Shown: positions 1 through 10,265, counted from the stretch's first letter. The stretch: 62,500 nt of DNA from Symbiodinium natans (GCA_905221605.1 CAJNDS010000242.1:100001-162500), one strand, 5' to 3'. Numbers and translations are program-made. The notes: a model not told the origin generated them from the letters alone.

Positions 1-1709
1 GCCTCGACAAGCAAGCCGGCCTACACCATCGACCCCACGGGCCACTTTCGTAACTTCTGGGATTGCTTGGGGATCTTCCTCCTGCTCAAAGACTCCATCA
101 CCATCCCTCTGCAGTTCGTGGTGGACGACTTTATCTTGAGATTCCCAGTTCTTTTCTTCATCACTCAGGTGGGGGTGTTTTACTGGGCTGCCGACATCCT
201 TTTGTCCTTCGCCACGGGCTACCTTCACAAGGGGACCCTTGTGCAGGATCTACGAAAAGTTTGGTGTCACTACCTTCGCACCTGGTTCGTACCAGACATC
301 CTTGTCACCTTTGTGGATTTTCTTTTGGAGTTTTCATCTCTTGGAGAATCCGTTGGGGAGACGGCCGCAACGACTCGAATCCTAAGGCCCCTCAGTTGCT
401 GTGCCTTTTGCCTTATTTTTTGCCTTTTCCGTTGTTGGGGTCGTTTAGGGTTTATAAGGCAGGCTGGGCGTGAGTTCCCCCGCCCTCTCTTGCTTGTTTT
501 GCCAGGCTCATGAGACTCTTCCGTGTCGTTCGCCTTGGCAAGCTCACTCGGGTGGCAGCCTTCCTCCGGGATCAGTTCGAGTCGCCGATGGCCTCAACAC
601 AGTTTAGCCTGCTCTTGGTGATGCTGGGCATGATGCTGGTGGAGCATGTCCTCGCCTGCTGCTGGTTGGGGGTGGGCGTCCTGGCGTCTGAGGATGCCAG
701 CACGTGGCTGAAGAAGAATGAGTTGACGGAGAGCTCAGTGATGGTGCAATATACAAGCGCCCTCCGCTGGGCTTTCATGCAACTCGGAGTTGGGGGGACC
801 AATATCGAGGCCACGAACGAGACAGAGGGCTACTACACCGTCCTTGTCTGCTTCATCAGCCTGGTGACCTTCTCCACGGTGATCAGCTCCATGACATCCC
901 TGGTCACTGCACTGCACAGTCGGCGGCTGGAGGAGTCTCAGCAGTTTGGCCTGCTGAGACGGTTCCTGCGCCAGCAGAAGATCCCGGATGGCCTCGGCCA
1001 CCGCGTCACCCGCTTTTTGCAGTTTGCCTACCATGCGACAGAGACACAGGAACAAGACCTCCACATCCTCAGCTTGCTGTCGAAGTCACTTTCCGCAGAG
1101 CTACAGTTCGCCCGGTACAAGCAATGCTTGGAGCTGCTACCCTTTCTCAAGAGCCTTCTGCAGTCTCACGAGATGAGCGCGCAGGAAGGGCAAGTTATTC
1201 AGCGACTGGCCACACAGGGCGTGGTGGTCCTCGATGCCGGCGAGGATGATCTCGTTTTCTGCCGCGGCGCGAAGGCGGAGGCGTGCTACTTTGCCATGCA
1301 GGGCTCGCTTTCCTATGAGACTGACGATAACTTGTGGGAGCTGCGTGCACGCCACTGGATCTCGGAGATGTGCCTCTGGACAGAATGGTGCCACGTGGGT
1401 GATCTGACATCCACAAACTTCAGCAAGATTCTGGCAATCCACTTCGAGGCCTTCTGCACATGCGTCGGCAGCCTGGGAGCTGCGCAGAACCAGGCGCACC
1501 GCTACGCGTTGGCGTACGTCGAGGCGATGAATCAGGCAAGTGACCTGACAGACTTGTGGCTCTACCAGCAAGGAGCAGCCTCGGAGCCCACAGGAACAGG
1601 AGGAACAGGAACGGAGATGCTGAGCCAGCTCTTCAAAGGGCGATTCCTTTCGGACTCGGGAAGCCGCACTCACAGCGCGCAGCTGGCGCGCGTGGCGCCG
1701 TCTGCGTAA
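1..1709 (+). CDS. Voltage-sensor cation channel, CNG/HCN/EAG-like (5'-truncated by window edge)
   Basis: Membrane ion-channel subunit of the cyclic-nucleotide-gated/EAG superfamily, judged by domain order. The coding frame is open from base 1 and reads 1-386 joined to 506-1709 (stop TAA). It begins inside S1 (PTGHFRNFWD, then a hydrophobic helix). S2 and S3 follow, then an S4 with a basic residue every third position (RILRLMRLFRVVRLGK, completed by splicing). After that come S5, a pore loop (LRWAFMQLGVGGTN), S6 and a C-linker (RRFLRQQKIPDGLGHRVTRF). The C-terminal fold has the spacing of a cyclic-nucleotide-binding domain but lacks the FGE phosphate-binding cassette (WISEMCLWTEW in its place), so ligand binding is doubtful. 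It is clearly homologous along its length to the intronless gene at 10420-12531, roughly half the residues being identical by eye. The N-terminus lies outside the window. Ion selectivity cannot be inferred because the GYG filter is absent. Confidence 0.85.
387..505 (+). other. GC-AG intron in the channel gene
   Basis: The frame before 386 and the frame after 506 join to restore the S4 helix exactly as in the paralogue (RIL-R-LMRLFR versus RIL-R-FLRLFR). The intron is 119 bp, starts GCCCCT and ends TTTTGCCAG. The tetramer AGGC is present at both boundaries (AAG|GC and CAG|GC). GC donors are well known in dinoflagellates. The intron contains a scrap of TTTAGGG sequence. Confidence 0.85.
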
Positions 1710-3013
1710 GACGAAAGTGGCGCCGCCCTGGGCTGAGCCTCTTCATATGCATACGAATGGTCCGAATGTATCCATAAGCAACCATGTTGTCAACCGAATT
1801 CCACCATGTTCTACCGGTTTTTCCCGTTTTCAGCACGGTTCTCCGGCTCGGCTGTGCTGTGCACCGGGGCGCCCTGCTAATACTTCTCAGCGTGAGCCTG
1901 CCATGCACCACTCACAAGGTGTGGCATGGACCTTGGCCTTTGCATGTAATTCGAGGTGCCATGCCCCGGCAGGAGTCATAATGGTGGGGCCCCCGCGCGA
2001 CGCGTTACCCCACTGCAGCCTGCCGGGGACCTGTTCCGGGGCAGCCGATGTTTTGAGTATCCGATCTTCCTTCTGTTCCAGGCAGAGTGACGTCAAGTCT
2101 TGCAAGTGGCGCTGTCTCAGTTGTATCAGGTTCAGGTTTTTTGGGTATCCTGAGGACAGCCGCAGCAGCAGCAAAGCAACATACCCTGAGAGACGGCGCC
2201 CAGTGTATTTGGTGTGCGACGTAGAGTCACTTCCTCTCAAGAGCCGTTGCCCAAAGGGCAGAATTTGCTGGATACAAGAATGTCACGCAAGAATGTCACG
2301 CGAAATTCGCCCAGCTGCTCTTGTGTGTTGCCTGTGCAATTATTTATGATACCTGGTAGTTTATGGATTCTTCGGCTCTCCCCCTACCTTAACTGCCCCA
2401 TACCACCTCAATGTCGTGAGCAATTGGGGCTCATCCCAAGATCTCTCGAAGCCTGGGAAGCACAGGGGGGGGGGGGGTTGAACCTTGAAAAGCCCGGCCG
2501 TATAAACTTTGCATCAGAGGGATAACCTGAGGTAAGGGCTGGTTTGTTTCCGGTTCGAGTCGCGGGAAGATGGAGTGCCAGGTAACAAGTACTTCACAAG
2601 ATGTTGCAAGCATGTTTGTTCACGAGTTGTGTATGCATCTTGCGGTGCAAAACAGTCTATTCTCCCTGCCCCGATGCCTACCAGAACGCGAGTGAAGGTT
2701 AGTGGATGCTTCAAAGGGGTTCAGGGGAAGAACTCGTGCTTGACAGACGCGTCTACCGGCCTTTTGGCAGATTGGACGAGTAGGCCTGGCCGCGACGACA
2801 TGAACAGACCCTCTGATGTAAGAGCAGGTTTGCGTCCACATGTGAAGACCGAAGCCAGTATCTACCGACTTTTCTACGCGGTCAACATTCACAGAGCCCG
2901 CAAACTGCAAAATGTCAGAACACGACATGAGACATCAGGGGTCGTGAGCCTGGGATCCCTGAGACTAGCCCAGCTGTAGCCGTAGCTGTCGATGATCGCA
3001 ACCATAAAGAAAC
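1710..3013. other. Intergenic, no supported gene
   Basis: Open frames of up to about 210 codons occur on both strands here, but they show no family motifs and overlap one another in composition-driven fashion. A perfect 13-bp tandem duplication (AAGAATGTCACGC twice) lies at 2276-2301, and a G run lies near 2466-2478. Confidence 0.5.
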
Positions 3014-4127
3014 TAACCCTAAACCCTAAACCCTAAACCCTAAGTCCTAAGCCCTAAACCCTAAACCCTACCTGAGATGGACTTGGCCTCGTGCAAAGGC
3101 TTTGCAGAATGCACCCTCACGCCCCGAAGCCATGGCTCGTCGTTTGGCCCTGATCCTGGCAAACGGCGCATACCTGCCTGGCCCCCAAGAGCCCCCAAAA
3201 AAGAGCCCCGGGATGCAGTGCCGTGGGTTTAGGGTTTAGGGTTTAGGGTTCAGGGTTCAGGGTTTAGGGTTTAGGGTTTAGGGTTTAGGGCTTTGTCCGC
3301 GGCCGAGGCACAGGCCCAAGCTGTCCCGACCAGCAGCCGCAGCTGCTGAGCTCGCCCGCAAGCTCCATGCTCTGGACTTCCAGGCCCTCTTCGGGGAGGG
3401 CTTGGGATTCCGTTTGAGGGGTTCAGGGTTTAGGGTTTAGGATTTAGGGTTTAGGGTTTAGGGTTTTAGCGGTCTTTTTTTGGTTGGGGGGGGGGGCTGT
3501 TTGCAGGAGACGATTCTCTTCACAAATCTTTACGGGGGAAGAATGCAGTATGCGCCGAGCAGGGAAGCGAAGCCCCATGAAGCACCGGGCAACGACGGAG
3601 TTGTGATGTGATGAACATGCTACTTAAAGTAGCAAAGCTCTGTCTCTTTAGGGTTTAGGGTTTAGGGTTTAGGGTTTAGGGTTTAGGGTTTAGGGTTTAG
3701 GGTTTAGGGCATGACGAGGTACAATCTGCGATTGATGAGACGTTGGCAGGGATGCAGGCCCGGAAGCTTTGTGTCCTTGTTGGTGAGATTCGGTGTCAGG
3801 ATGGCCGTACACCCCAGAGTTTCACTGAGCCCTATCCTTAGGAACCCAAAACCCTACCTTTTTTGTAGGTAAGTATGATAAAGCACCCTTTTCGGATCCT
3901 TAGGAAACCCTACAAACTCCTTAGAGGAGTCTTAGGGAACCCTACAAACAGTAGGTTTTTGAGGTTCTGAAGGTGGGCCCGAATACACTCTTTGCCCAGG
4001 CGGCGGTGGAGGAATACCTGGGGCAGGTGTCGACAGCAGCGGAGCCGCCGACAGAAACCGACAGGTGTGCTCGCCACGCTTCCCTGCGGTACTGTTGAAA
4101 GGGGGTTTAGGGTTTAGGGTTTAGGGT
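3014..4127. repeat. Cluster of interstitial telomere-like arrays
   Basis: Several short arrays of CCCTAAA or TTTAGGG are separated by unique DNA. CCCTAAA orientation is at about 3014-3070. TTTAGGG orientation is at about 3228-3291, 3424-3466, 3647-3709 (nine units, the cleanest) and 4104-4127. The change of orientation at about 3070/3228 argues against one continuous former chromosome end. Between 3830 and 3965 there are inverted, MITE-like blocks (AACCCTAC with a T run, and GTAGG) similar to those at 58352-58460. Confidence 0.85.
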
Positions 4128-4750
4128 CCTCTCCCACGTCCTTCCAGGACACGGATTTCTGCAAAATCATAGCGGGTGGATGGGAAACAGACACACCAAG
4201 GTCGGTCATAGAGAAGGAAGTTGCGCAGTGCATAAGCCAGTGGGAGCAGGCAATACGGCAGCAGGTGGTTCGCACTTTTGTGTATGGAAGAAGATCAAGG
4301 ACAGCCAACACAATCTTGACCCAACAACCGCATGAACAAGCCCGCGAGCGTTTCTATGCTATTCAGCAGGCTTACAGTAACAAGATTCGGACCAGTACTG
4401 GTGGTTTGTTATACCTGTCCCCACATCGCACAGCGGGCCTTCGAGCAAAGAACCGTAGCACGAGGATGGCCAAAGAATCCGTTGAGAAGGTTAGTGGACT
4501 GACTTTCGATGCTGAGGGAAGCCACCTCGAGTTGGATTGGGGAAGGCAATTGGTCTGGTGGGGCAGAGAGAGAGTTGCTGCGGCGACCAAGCCACACCTC
4601 CTTGCAAGGGAGGGTGACCAGATCTTCACGAAGACTTTCGTCGATGGGTACAATGAAAGGTCCGAGTTTTATTTCAATCTCACGCTGCTGGCCTCTAAGT
4701 GTGAGAAATCCAGTGCCGATGTCGAAGCCATGCTGCGCGCCGAGCCCTGA
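4118..4750 (+). CDS. LINE ORF1-like region
   Basis: The frame is open from the last telomere-like stop at 4115-4117 to TGA at 4748-4750. It has no obvious ATG; GTG at 4265 is the first strong alternative start. The protein is basic and helical in its first half (for example EQARERFYAIQQAYSNKIR). It then has GGLLYLSPHRT, AKNRSTRMAKE and a tryptophan-rich block (LDWGRQLVWWGRERV). Similar segments precede endonuclease/RT domains in dinoflagellate LINEs as I recall them. A nucleic-acid-binding role is inferred, not shown. The frame is the same as that of the endonuclease/RT downstream, so only the single TGA separates the two. Confidence 0.55.
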   Translation, partial: GLGSSPTSFQDTDFCKIIAGGWETDTPRSVIEKEVAQCISQWEQAIRQQVVRTFVYGRRSRTANTILTQQPHEQARERFYAIQQAYSNKIRTSTGGLLYLSPHRTAGLRAKNRSTRMAKESVEKVSGLTFDAEGSHLELDWGRQLVWWGRERVAAATKPHLLAREGDQIFTKTFVDGYNERSEFYFNLTLLASKCEKSSADVEAMLRAEP

Positions 4751-7063
4751 CACCAAGATCCCGGACTCGGTAAACCTGAATTTATAACCTTTGCTAGTTG
4801 GAACCTACGGGGCAAAACTCTTCGGGACTTTATGACCTGGCATGAAGAAACGGGCGAATGTCTTGATGTTGTGGCTCTGCAGGAAGTGGGTGGTGTTGCT
4901 GCCCTTCCGATAGTGCACGACTACGGGGAAGGACTTGTGCAGGTGACATTGCACGAGTGCAGCGAGATCCATGATTACGTTGCCTTTGCGTGTACACAAC
5001 TCTCTTCGCACCTAAGTCAAATGATGCTTGTTGGCAGGGACTGCATTGACCATGTTGTTCATTGCTGGAAAGGAGACAGACTTTTGGGTGTTGAGATGGT
5101 TTGTGCATACTCGATGAGGCATTTAGTCGTGGTTGGCTGCCATCTTCCTCATGGTGATAATTCGGATGAGGACTTCCAGAGCTCCCTTAGGGAGGTCCAT
5201 ACTTTGCAGCGGTCAGTAGACTCTCGAGGTGATCCTTTCGTGATCATGGGTGATTTCAATGCAGAGGCGACAAGTGCCCGAGGCATTCAGCTCAGCCAAA
5301 CAATCACTTCAATGCGTGGCCGCGTCTTTCGAAGTCTCCAAGCTACTCGGTTTGGGAGGAGTTCCGAAACTGAACTCGATTACTTCATGGGTAACTCATA
5401 TTTGCTCTCTCAGATAGTCACAGATGACGCAGCGGCCAAATGCTCTACAATATTTCATACAGCTATTGGTAGCGACCATGATTGTGTATTGCTGGAACTC
5501 GCTCTCAAGGATCCTGCACAGTCTGGCCAGCGCAGGCGGAGACGTCGATACAGGCAATACAAGTGTAGGAGACAGAGTGTGCGCAGAGCTGCTTTACACG
5601 CCACTGTACCTGTGTCGGCGCCTGCCTTTGTGGAGCTGAACACACAGCAGCAATGGGAATCCCTAAAGCAGTTGTCAGACGAGTTTTCGTTTTCCGCCCC
5701 CAGCCTTAAGTACAAAGACCCCCCTGGAGTTAAGCAACTTTGTCAACAGCGAAGACTGGCCACGGACCCCCAAGAACGTGCTCGTCTGACACGGCTGGTT
5801 ATTGCTACTAGGCATGAAGCTCGGCTACGGTGGTTGCAGGATCTTCATGATCGAAGCTCGCGGGGTGATGCTGGTGCAATAAGGTATCTAAGACAGCGTG
5901 GCGTAGTTCATGGGGCTGATACCGAAGGTTTCGTCGCAAAGTGTGGTGGGGTGCAAGCGAGCATAGCGGCTGTCAAGCAGCACTACTCCGAGCTTTTTGG
6001 CAAGCAGCCCTCTCAAGAGGAACAAGGGGACTTGAAACAAGCCCTGGACCGCCTTTCTGAGAAGGGGAGCAAATGCCCGCCAGTTCCCTTTGACTTTGCT
6101 GAGGTCGGTAAGGCAATGGCTCGCCTCAAGAGTGGTAAAGTTACTGGAATTACGGGTATCAGCAACGAGTTTTTACTTGCAGTGTGGGAACTGGATGCGG
6201 GACAGCAAATGATTGTCTCGCACCTGAACAATCTGCTCGCCTGCGAGTCCTTGCCCGCGGACCTTTTTCATGCATACGTGTGCCTTCTGCCCAAGCAACA
6301 TCAGATATTGGAATGCAAAGACCTTCGTCCAATCAATTTATTAGAATCCATCCACAAGATTTTTGCCTGGCTCTTAGTTACGAGATTACAACAGCATTGG
6401 CCGAGGCCGGGACTGCAATTGGGGGGCGTTTTGGGTTCCCAGGTTGTAGATGCACTCATGTGCGCCCACAATCGTGTTCTGAAAGAGAGCAGAGGGCACA
6501 AGTATGGCATATGGATCAGCTGCGACGTGGAAGCGGCGTTCGACAGCATTTCGCAGGCAAGTGTGGCAACATTTGTGCAAGAGCACAGTCCTGATGAATT
6601 GAGCACAGAGGCGCTCAGGCTGCTCCAACTCCTGATTGGTCCTGATCTAAAGTTTTCTTGGAGGGGTGAGCAATGGAACCAGCAACAGACATGCGGAGTT
6701 CAACAGGGTGGTTCGCATTCAGCCCTACTGTTCAGCTATGTCTTAGGCCATACAATGTGTGAGCTTCAGCGTCAGTGGAGCGAGAGGGGTGAACCTTGTT
6801 GGCACGATTCCTACGGATGGGCTTATGTAGACGACATGATCTTTAATTTTGTTGACTGGGCTCAGTGTGAGCGCTGCATGGGCGATCTGTGCCAGGCCCT
6901 TGGGCGACTTGGTCTTAAACTAAACTTGAGAAAGACTGCCCTGATGTCGCACCCCAGTGTCCTTCGCGCAGGGAAGTCCTGGGAGTTTTTAGCCTCGTCA
7001 GTAATCCCCCAGCTGCCATGCACTTACACAGGATCAGAAGGAGAGTGGTTTTGGTCCTGTTGA
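4751..7063 (+). CDS. LINE endonuclease-reverse transcriptase
   Basis: This is the retrotransposition enzyme. An endonuclease/exonuclease/phosphatase domain nicks target DNA, and the reverse transcriptase copies the element RNA from the nick. The first ATG is at 4832, but the conserved endonuclease start (ITFASWNLRG) lies upstream of it in the same frame, so translation probably began earlier, perhaps through the TGA at 4748. Endonuclease motifs seen: ALQEVGG, IMGDFNAEA and GSDHDCVLLEL. RT motifs seen: KSGKVTGITGISNEFLL, the motif with catalytic aspartates SCDVEAAFDSIS (about 6518-6550), GVQQGGSHSALLF, and AYVDDM with YVDD at 6824-6835. The catalytic residues look intact. The reading frame ends at TGA 7061-7063, shortly after the thumb-like block LGLKLNLRKTALMS, earlier than expected for the family. 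Confidence 0.85.
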   Translation, partial: HQDPGLGKPEFITFASWNLRGKTLRDFMTWHEETGECLDVVALQEVGGVAALPIVHDYGEGLVQVTLHECSEIHDYVAFACTQLSSHLSQMMLVGRDCIDHVVHCWKGDRLLGVEMVCAYSMRHLVVVGCHLPHGDNSDEDFQSSLREVHTLQRSVDSRGDPFVIMGDFNAEATSARGIQLSQTITSMRGRVFRSLQATRFGRSSETELDYFMGNSYLLSQIVTDDAAAKCSTIFHTAIGSDHDCVLLELALKDPAQSGQRRRRRRYRQYKCRRQSVRRAALHATVPVSAPAFVELNTQQQWESLKQLSDEFSFSAPSLKYKDPPGVKQLCQQRRLATDPQERARLTRLVIATRHEARLRWLQDLHDRSSRGDAGAIRYLRQRGVVHGADTEGFVAKCGGVQASIAAVKQHYSELFGKQPSQEEQGDLKQALDRLSEKGSKCPPVPFDFAEVGKAMARLKSGKVTGITGISNEFLLAVWELDAGQQMIVSHLNNLLACESLPADLFHAYVCLLPKQHQILECKDLRPINLLESIHKIFAWLLVTRLQQHWPRPGLQLGGVLGSQVVDALMCAHNRVLKESRGHKYGIWISCDVEAAFDSISQASVATFVQEHSPDELSTEALRLLQLLIGPDLKFSWRGEQWNQQQTCGVQQGGSHSALLFSYVLGHTMCELQRQWSERGEPCWHDSYGWAYVDDMIFNFVDWAQCERCMGDLCQALGRLGLKLNLRKTALMSHPSVLRAGKSWEFLASSVIPQLPCTYTGSEGEWFWSC

Positions 7064-7746
7064 CTCTCGTACCCCAACAAGACTGGTGTTGTATTTGGGC
7101 GCAGCGCAAGTGGACTTATTTAGGGCGTCTCCTTCGACAGCCGGAGCACAGCATCGCGCGTCAGTCAGCAACTAGCTTGTGCAGCACCAAAGCTGCTGTG
7201 CCCAGCCCGTGGTCGCACTCAGTGGGGTGGGGCTTGCAGCAGATCTCCAAACAGGGTTTACCTGCAGTATTGGGTGACTTAGAGGTGGTCGCTTCGGATC
7301 GAGAAAGATGGTTTCAGATGAGCAAGCAGGTCGTTCTACAGTACCAATTGCAACATCCCATCGTGCATGCGAGCCCTCCGACGCAGTGGCGGGATGTCTT
7401 TCGAGTGCAGACGGATTGGCACTTGGGGGTCATGCTGCACGTGGCCCCTGGGGCGTATATGGAGTCCTCACTTACAGTTACCCTAGGTTGGCTGCATGAA
7501 GAGGAGGGAATGCAACGCTTTGTCAGGGAAGGCGATGTCTTGTCAGTCCTCATTCTGTGGCTACAGTACCTGCAATTTGAGTTCAGCGGTTTGAGCTTGG
7601 AGGTTCACATGGAAGACTGGGTGTATCATCAGTGTATTTCTGAGTTGTGGAGTTTCCATTTACGAGCTTTTGCTGAGTACGACAGGATTGTTACGTTTCA
7701 GTTAGTCCCCCACCGAGTTTTGCAGGCTCTGTTAGGGCTGCTTTAA
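7018..7746 (+). pseudogene. Frameshifted C-terminal part of the LINE polyprotein
   Basis: This reads in a different frame from the RT and overlaps its last 15 codons. It carries WTYLGRLLRQPEHSIARQ, like the YLGH-type block found near the C-terminus of many LINE RTs. The segment normally lying between the RT thumb and this block is missing, so a deletion with frame change near 7018-7063 is more likely than a pure one-base shift. It ends TAA at 7744-7746, about 60 bp before the flanking telomere-like array. Confidence 0.55.
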
Positions 7747-7805
7747 GCAATGCCTCTCAGAGTGCCTGTAACCGAGCTGCTGGCGCACGAGGCTCGCTGC
7801 AAAAA

Positions 7806-7857
7806 GGGTTTAGGGTTTAGGGTTTAGGGTTTAGGGTTTAGGGTTTAGGGTTTAGGG
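7806..7857 (+). repeat. TTTAGGG array at the 3' edge of the LINE
   Basis: About seven uninterrupted TTTAGGG units start directly after CTGCAAAAA. Confidence 0.9.
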
Positions 7858-9407
7858 ATATTCGCTACTCCTGGCCTAGTCTGTGCTCATCGACACCGAT
7901 CTCACGTCGGTAGCTGTCAATCTCCAGATGACTTGAGGGTCGCTGTTCACTTTGGACCTCGGCCCATTGCCCTGTAAGCTGGAGCAAGAAAGCATCCTAT
8001 GAGGTCCTATGGCCACCTTGCATCTTGGTTTCGGAAACCCTGAAAGCCCTAGCGAGCTTAGGGAAAACAAAGCCCTCCGCCCCACATGGGGAAGACTAAC
8101 CCTGTCTACTACAGGTGCAAATTCGGCCCGAAGCAAGGGGGACAAGCAGAAATGATCAGAAATGGAACAAGTGCAAGTGAGACCCAGCATGGGAGAACAA
8201 GTGGGATAAGAAACCTAATAAACCCCAAACCCCCATGAAACTCGGGTGGCAAAAGCCCCGTGAGATGAAACAGGTGTCAATGAGATCCAGAACAGAAGAG
8301 CAAATAGGAAAGGAAAGCGTGTGTAGAAAAGGTGCAAGGGGGACCCGGAGCAGGACAACAAGTAGGTCAAATGGGTTTAGGGTTTAGGGTTTAGGGTAAC
8401 GACAATTGCCCTGCAAGCTGAAGCAAGAAGGCATCCCATGGCATCCATGTGGATGCGTCTTGGTTTCAGAAAGGTGTTCGGAAACCCGAAGCCAAAAGCA
8501 CCCTGATCCCTGAACCCTAAGCCACTCCCGGAGACCTCGACTTAACCCTGCAGAGCGGGTGCTTGTGTGCGCGCAGTGCGGGTGGCGAAACCAAAAAAGT
8601 CCCCAAACCCTGAACCCTAAGCCCAAAAAACCCTAAACCCTAAACCCTAAGCCAAGAAAACCCTAAACCCTCAGCCAAAAAAAGCCTAAACCTCGAAGGC
8701 AGGAGCCCCTGTTGCTGGTGTGCGCCTTTTGTGGCCACGGCTCGGCCGGGCGTTTCCTACCGGTGGACTGTGCCAGCGTTCCGGCGCCGGAGGAGCATCT
8801 TTGGTTCATGTAAGGCTTCTTAAGGGAGGCTCAGAGTTCAAAGTTTAGGGTTTAGGGCTTAGGGTTCTTGAGGGAAGGGGATTCAAGAGTGGTATGTCAC
8901 CCAAGGTTCCCCCAACAAAAAAACTCCCCACTACTCCCTGAGGCTCCCTTTAAGAACCCTATAACTGGTTCTCACAGTAGATTCTGTAGATTCCTGGGAC
9001 GTCGCCACCCGAAAGGGGGGGGGGGGAGGGAAGGGGAATCCTCATAATAGCGAGTTGAGGAGACCTTCTGCTTCTTCGAGGACCTGCTCTTCAAACTCTT
9101 GCACGCCTTGGAGTCGGCCAGGCAGGGAAGGGGTTCAAAAAACCCCCCGAGTCATTAACACGACCCTGCAGAAAGACACATGCAGCAACCTTCTTGTGAA
9201 AAAAGGGGTGAAACGTACCAGAACCATATATGGAAACCACATCGGGATTCAAGGAGCTGTCAGGACATGGCTCCTGTGGCTCACCCCAAGGTGCAAAGGG
9301 GGCTATAGGGCCCCATTATGGGGTGCAAGAGCAGCCCAAGGTGTGCGGTGGGCAGGGGGGAGGGGGGGGGAGGTTCGTGACGATTGTAACCCGCTCGTTC
9401 TGAGCAC
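7858..9407. other. Non-coding stretch with telomere-like scraps
   Basis: Short arrays occur at 8371-8397 and 8630-8650, and degenerate CCCTAAA-like words throughout 8500-8700. I find no coding frame with recognisable motifs. A G/A-rich tract lies at 9016-9033 and another at 9354-9371. Confidence 0.5.
8817..8956. mobile_element. MITE-like inverted-repeat element (~140 bp)
   Basis: The left end TTCTTAAGGGAGGCTCAGAG (8817-8836) is the near-exact reverse complement of CTGAGGCTCCCTTTAAGAA at 8938-8956, with one mismatch and one extra base. The interior contains TTTAGGG scraps. No transposase is present. The size and terminal inverted repeats suggest a non-autonomous element; no target duplication was recognised. 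Confidence 0.55.
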
Positions 9408-10259
9408 ATGCGAACCCGCCTTGAGCGACACTATGACGAGGGATGCCCTTCTGTCGAAGCAAGTGCCATACCACTCACGATTCCAGAGCTGTCCTTCTGT
9501 GCAGGTCGAACGCTTTTGTTCGGAACAAGAGCTGGAAGCAGCAAAAGAATGCGAGTCTTTTCCATAGACTGGGCTGCCCCACAGATGATGACGTGGTGTC
9601 GGATCCTCGGCCCGTTTAGGGCTATTAGGGCTTGGGTTTATGGTTTAGGGTTTTATGCTTCTTGTCCGAGCCCCTTCCTCGGAAAGCGCTTGTGTTTCGG
9701 ACGCCCCGGCATGAAGCATGCGCTTGGGCACTTGGCGCTGCTATCTGAGGGGTGGAAGAGCTGTGGGATCCGAATCCTGATCGTCATAGAAAGCTGCCGC
9801 CGACTGGTCGGTGAAGAGCTGGCAGCATATCAGGCCGCGCGCGCACGCTGCGCGCATGGAAAGCGGCATCTGCTGCCGTGCATGTTGCCTGTGAGGCCCG
9901 AGGGATTCTCAACAATCTTGGCAAAGCCTCGCACTCCTGTTGAAGCTCTCAGATTTGTTGCAGGTTTCCAAAGTGTTCCGAAGATTTGCACTGCACCTGA
10001 TAGCAATCTGTTCATACATGTTGCAAGAATTTGGCAAGATGTGGAGATATGTGGAGGAGGGAGCTGGCAAGCCTTGGCGGTGCTGACTGGGATGCCGCAC
10101 GCATGGCCTTCGTCGCCCGGCAGCTGGGAGCCGGAGCGCCGCAGCTCCTCTTCGCGCTCTCATCCGAGTCCACCACACCCTCCTACGATGTTGCCGCTGG
10201 GTTGCAGTCATGTGCCCGGTCCGGCCGGCAAGTGCACCAAGAGTAGGGGTAGGCGATGA
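9408..10259 (+). CDS. Possible exon(s) upstream of the second channel gene, unidentified
   Basis: One frame is open for 283 codons but includes TTTAGGG-derived sequence, so it is unlikely to be a single exon. The most coding-like pieces are GKRHLLPCMLPVRPEG (around 9850) and, in another frame at 10031-10246, RELASLGGADWDAARMAF followed by a stop at 10244-10246. The latter looks like a terminal exon. No family is recognised. It ends about 170 bp before the channel ATG, so it may belong to a separate gene. Confidence 0.25.
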   Translation: MRTRLERHYDEGCPSVEASAIPLTIPELSFCAGRTLLFGTRAGSSKRMRVFSIDWAAPQMMTWCRILGPFRAIRAWVYGLGFYASCPSPFLGKRLCFGRPGMKHALGHLALLSEGWKSCGIRILIVIESCRRLVGEELAAYQAARARCAHGKRHLLPCMLPVRPEGFSTILAKPRTPVEALRFVAGFQSVPKICTAPDSNLFIHVARIWQDVEICGGGSWQALAVLTGMPHAWPSSPGSWEPERRSSSSRSHPSPPHPPTMLPLGCSHVPGPAGKCTKSRGRR

Positions 10260-10265
10260 GGAGCC

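Larger units (their letters stand above)
4128..7805 (+). mobile_element. Non-LTR retrotransposon (LINE), degenerate, embedded in TTTAGGG repeats
   Basis: An element of about 3.7 kb is bounded on the left by a TTTAGGG array (4104-4127) and on the right by CTGCAAAAA followed directly by another TTTAGGG array (7806-7857). It holds an ORF1-like region, an apurinic-type endonuclease and a reverse transcriptase in that order, which is the architecture of endonuclease-encoding LINEs. The short A run at the right end could be the remnant of a poly(A) tail. The coding potential is broken by an in-frame TGA (4748-4750) and by a frame change near 7018-7063. A target-site duplication cannot be recognised because both flanks are the same repeat. 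Confidence 0.8.

Noticed and set aside
1717-2349. 210-codon + frame after the channel gene
   Set aside because: No domain, mixed codon use, and an overlapping - strand frame of similar quality; spurious by appearance.
2540-2560. tRNA B-box-like GGTTCGAGTC
   Set aside because: No A box or cloverleaf can be formed upstream.
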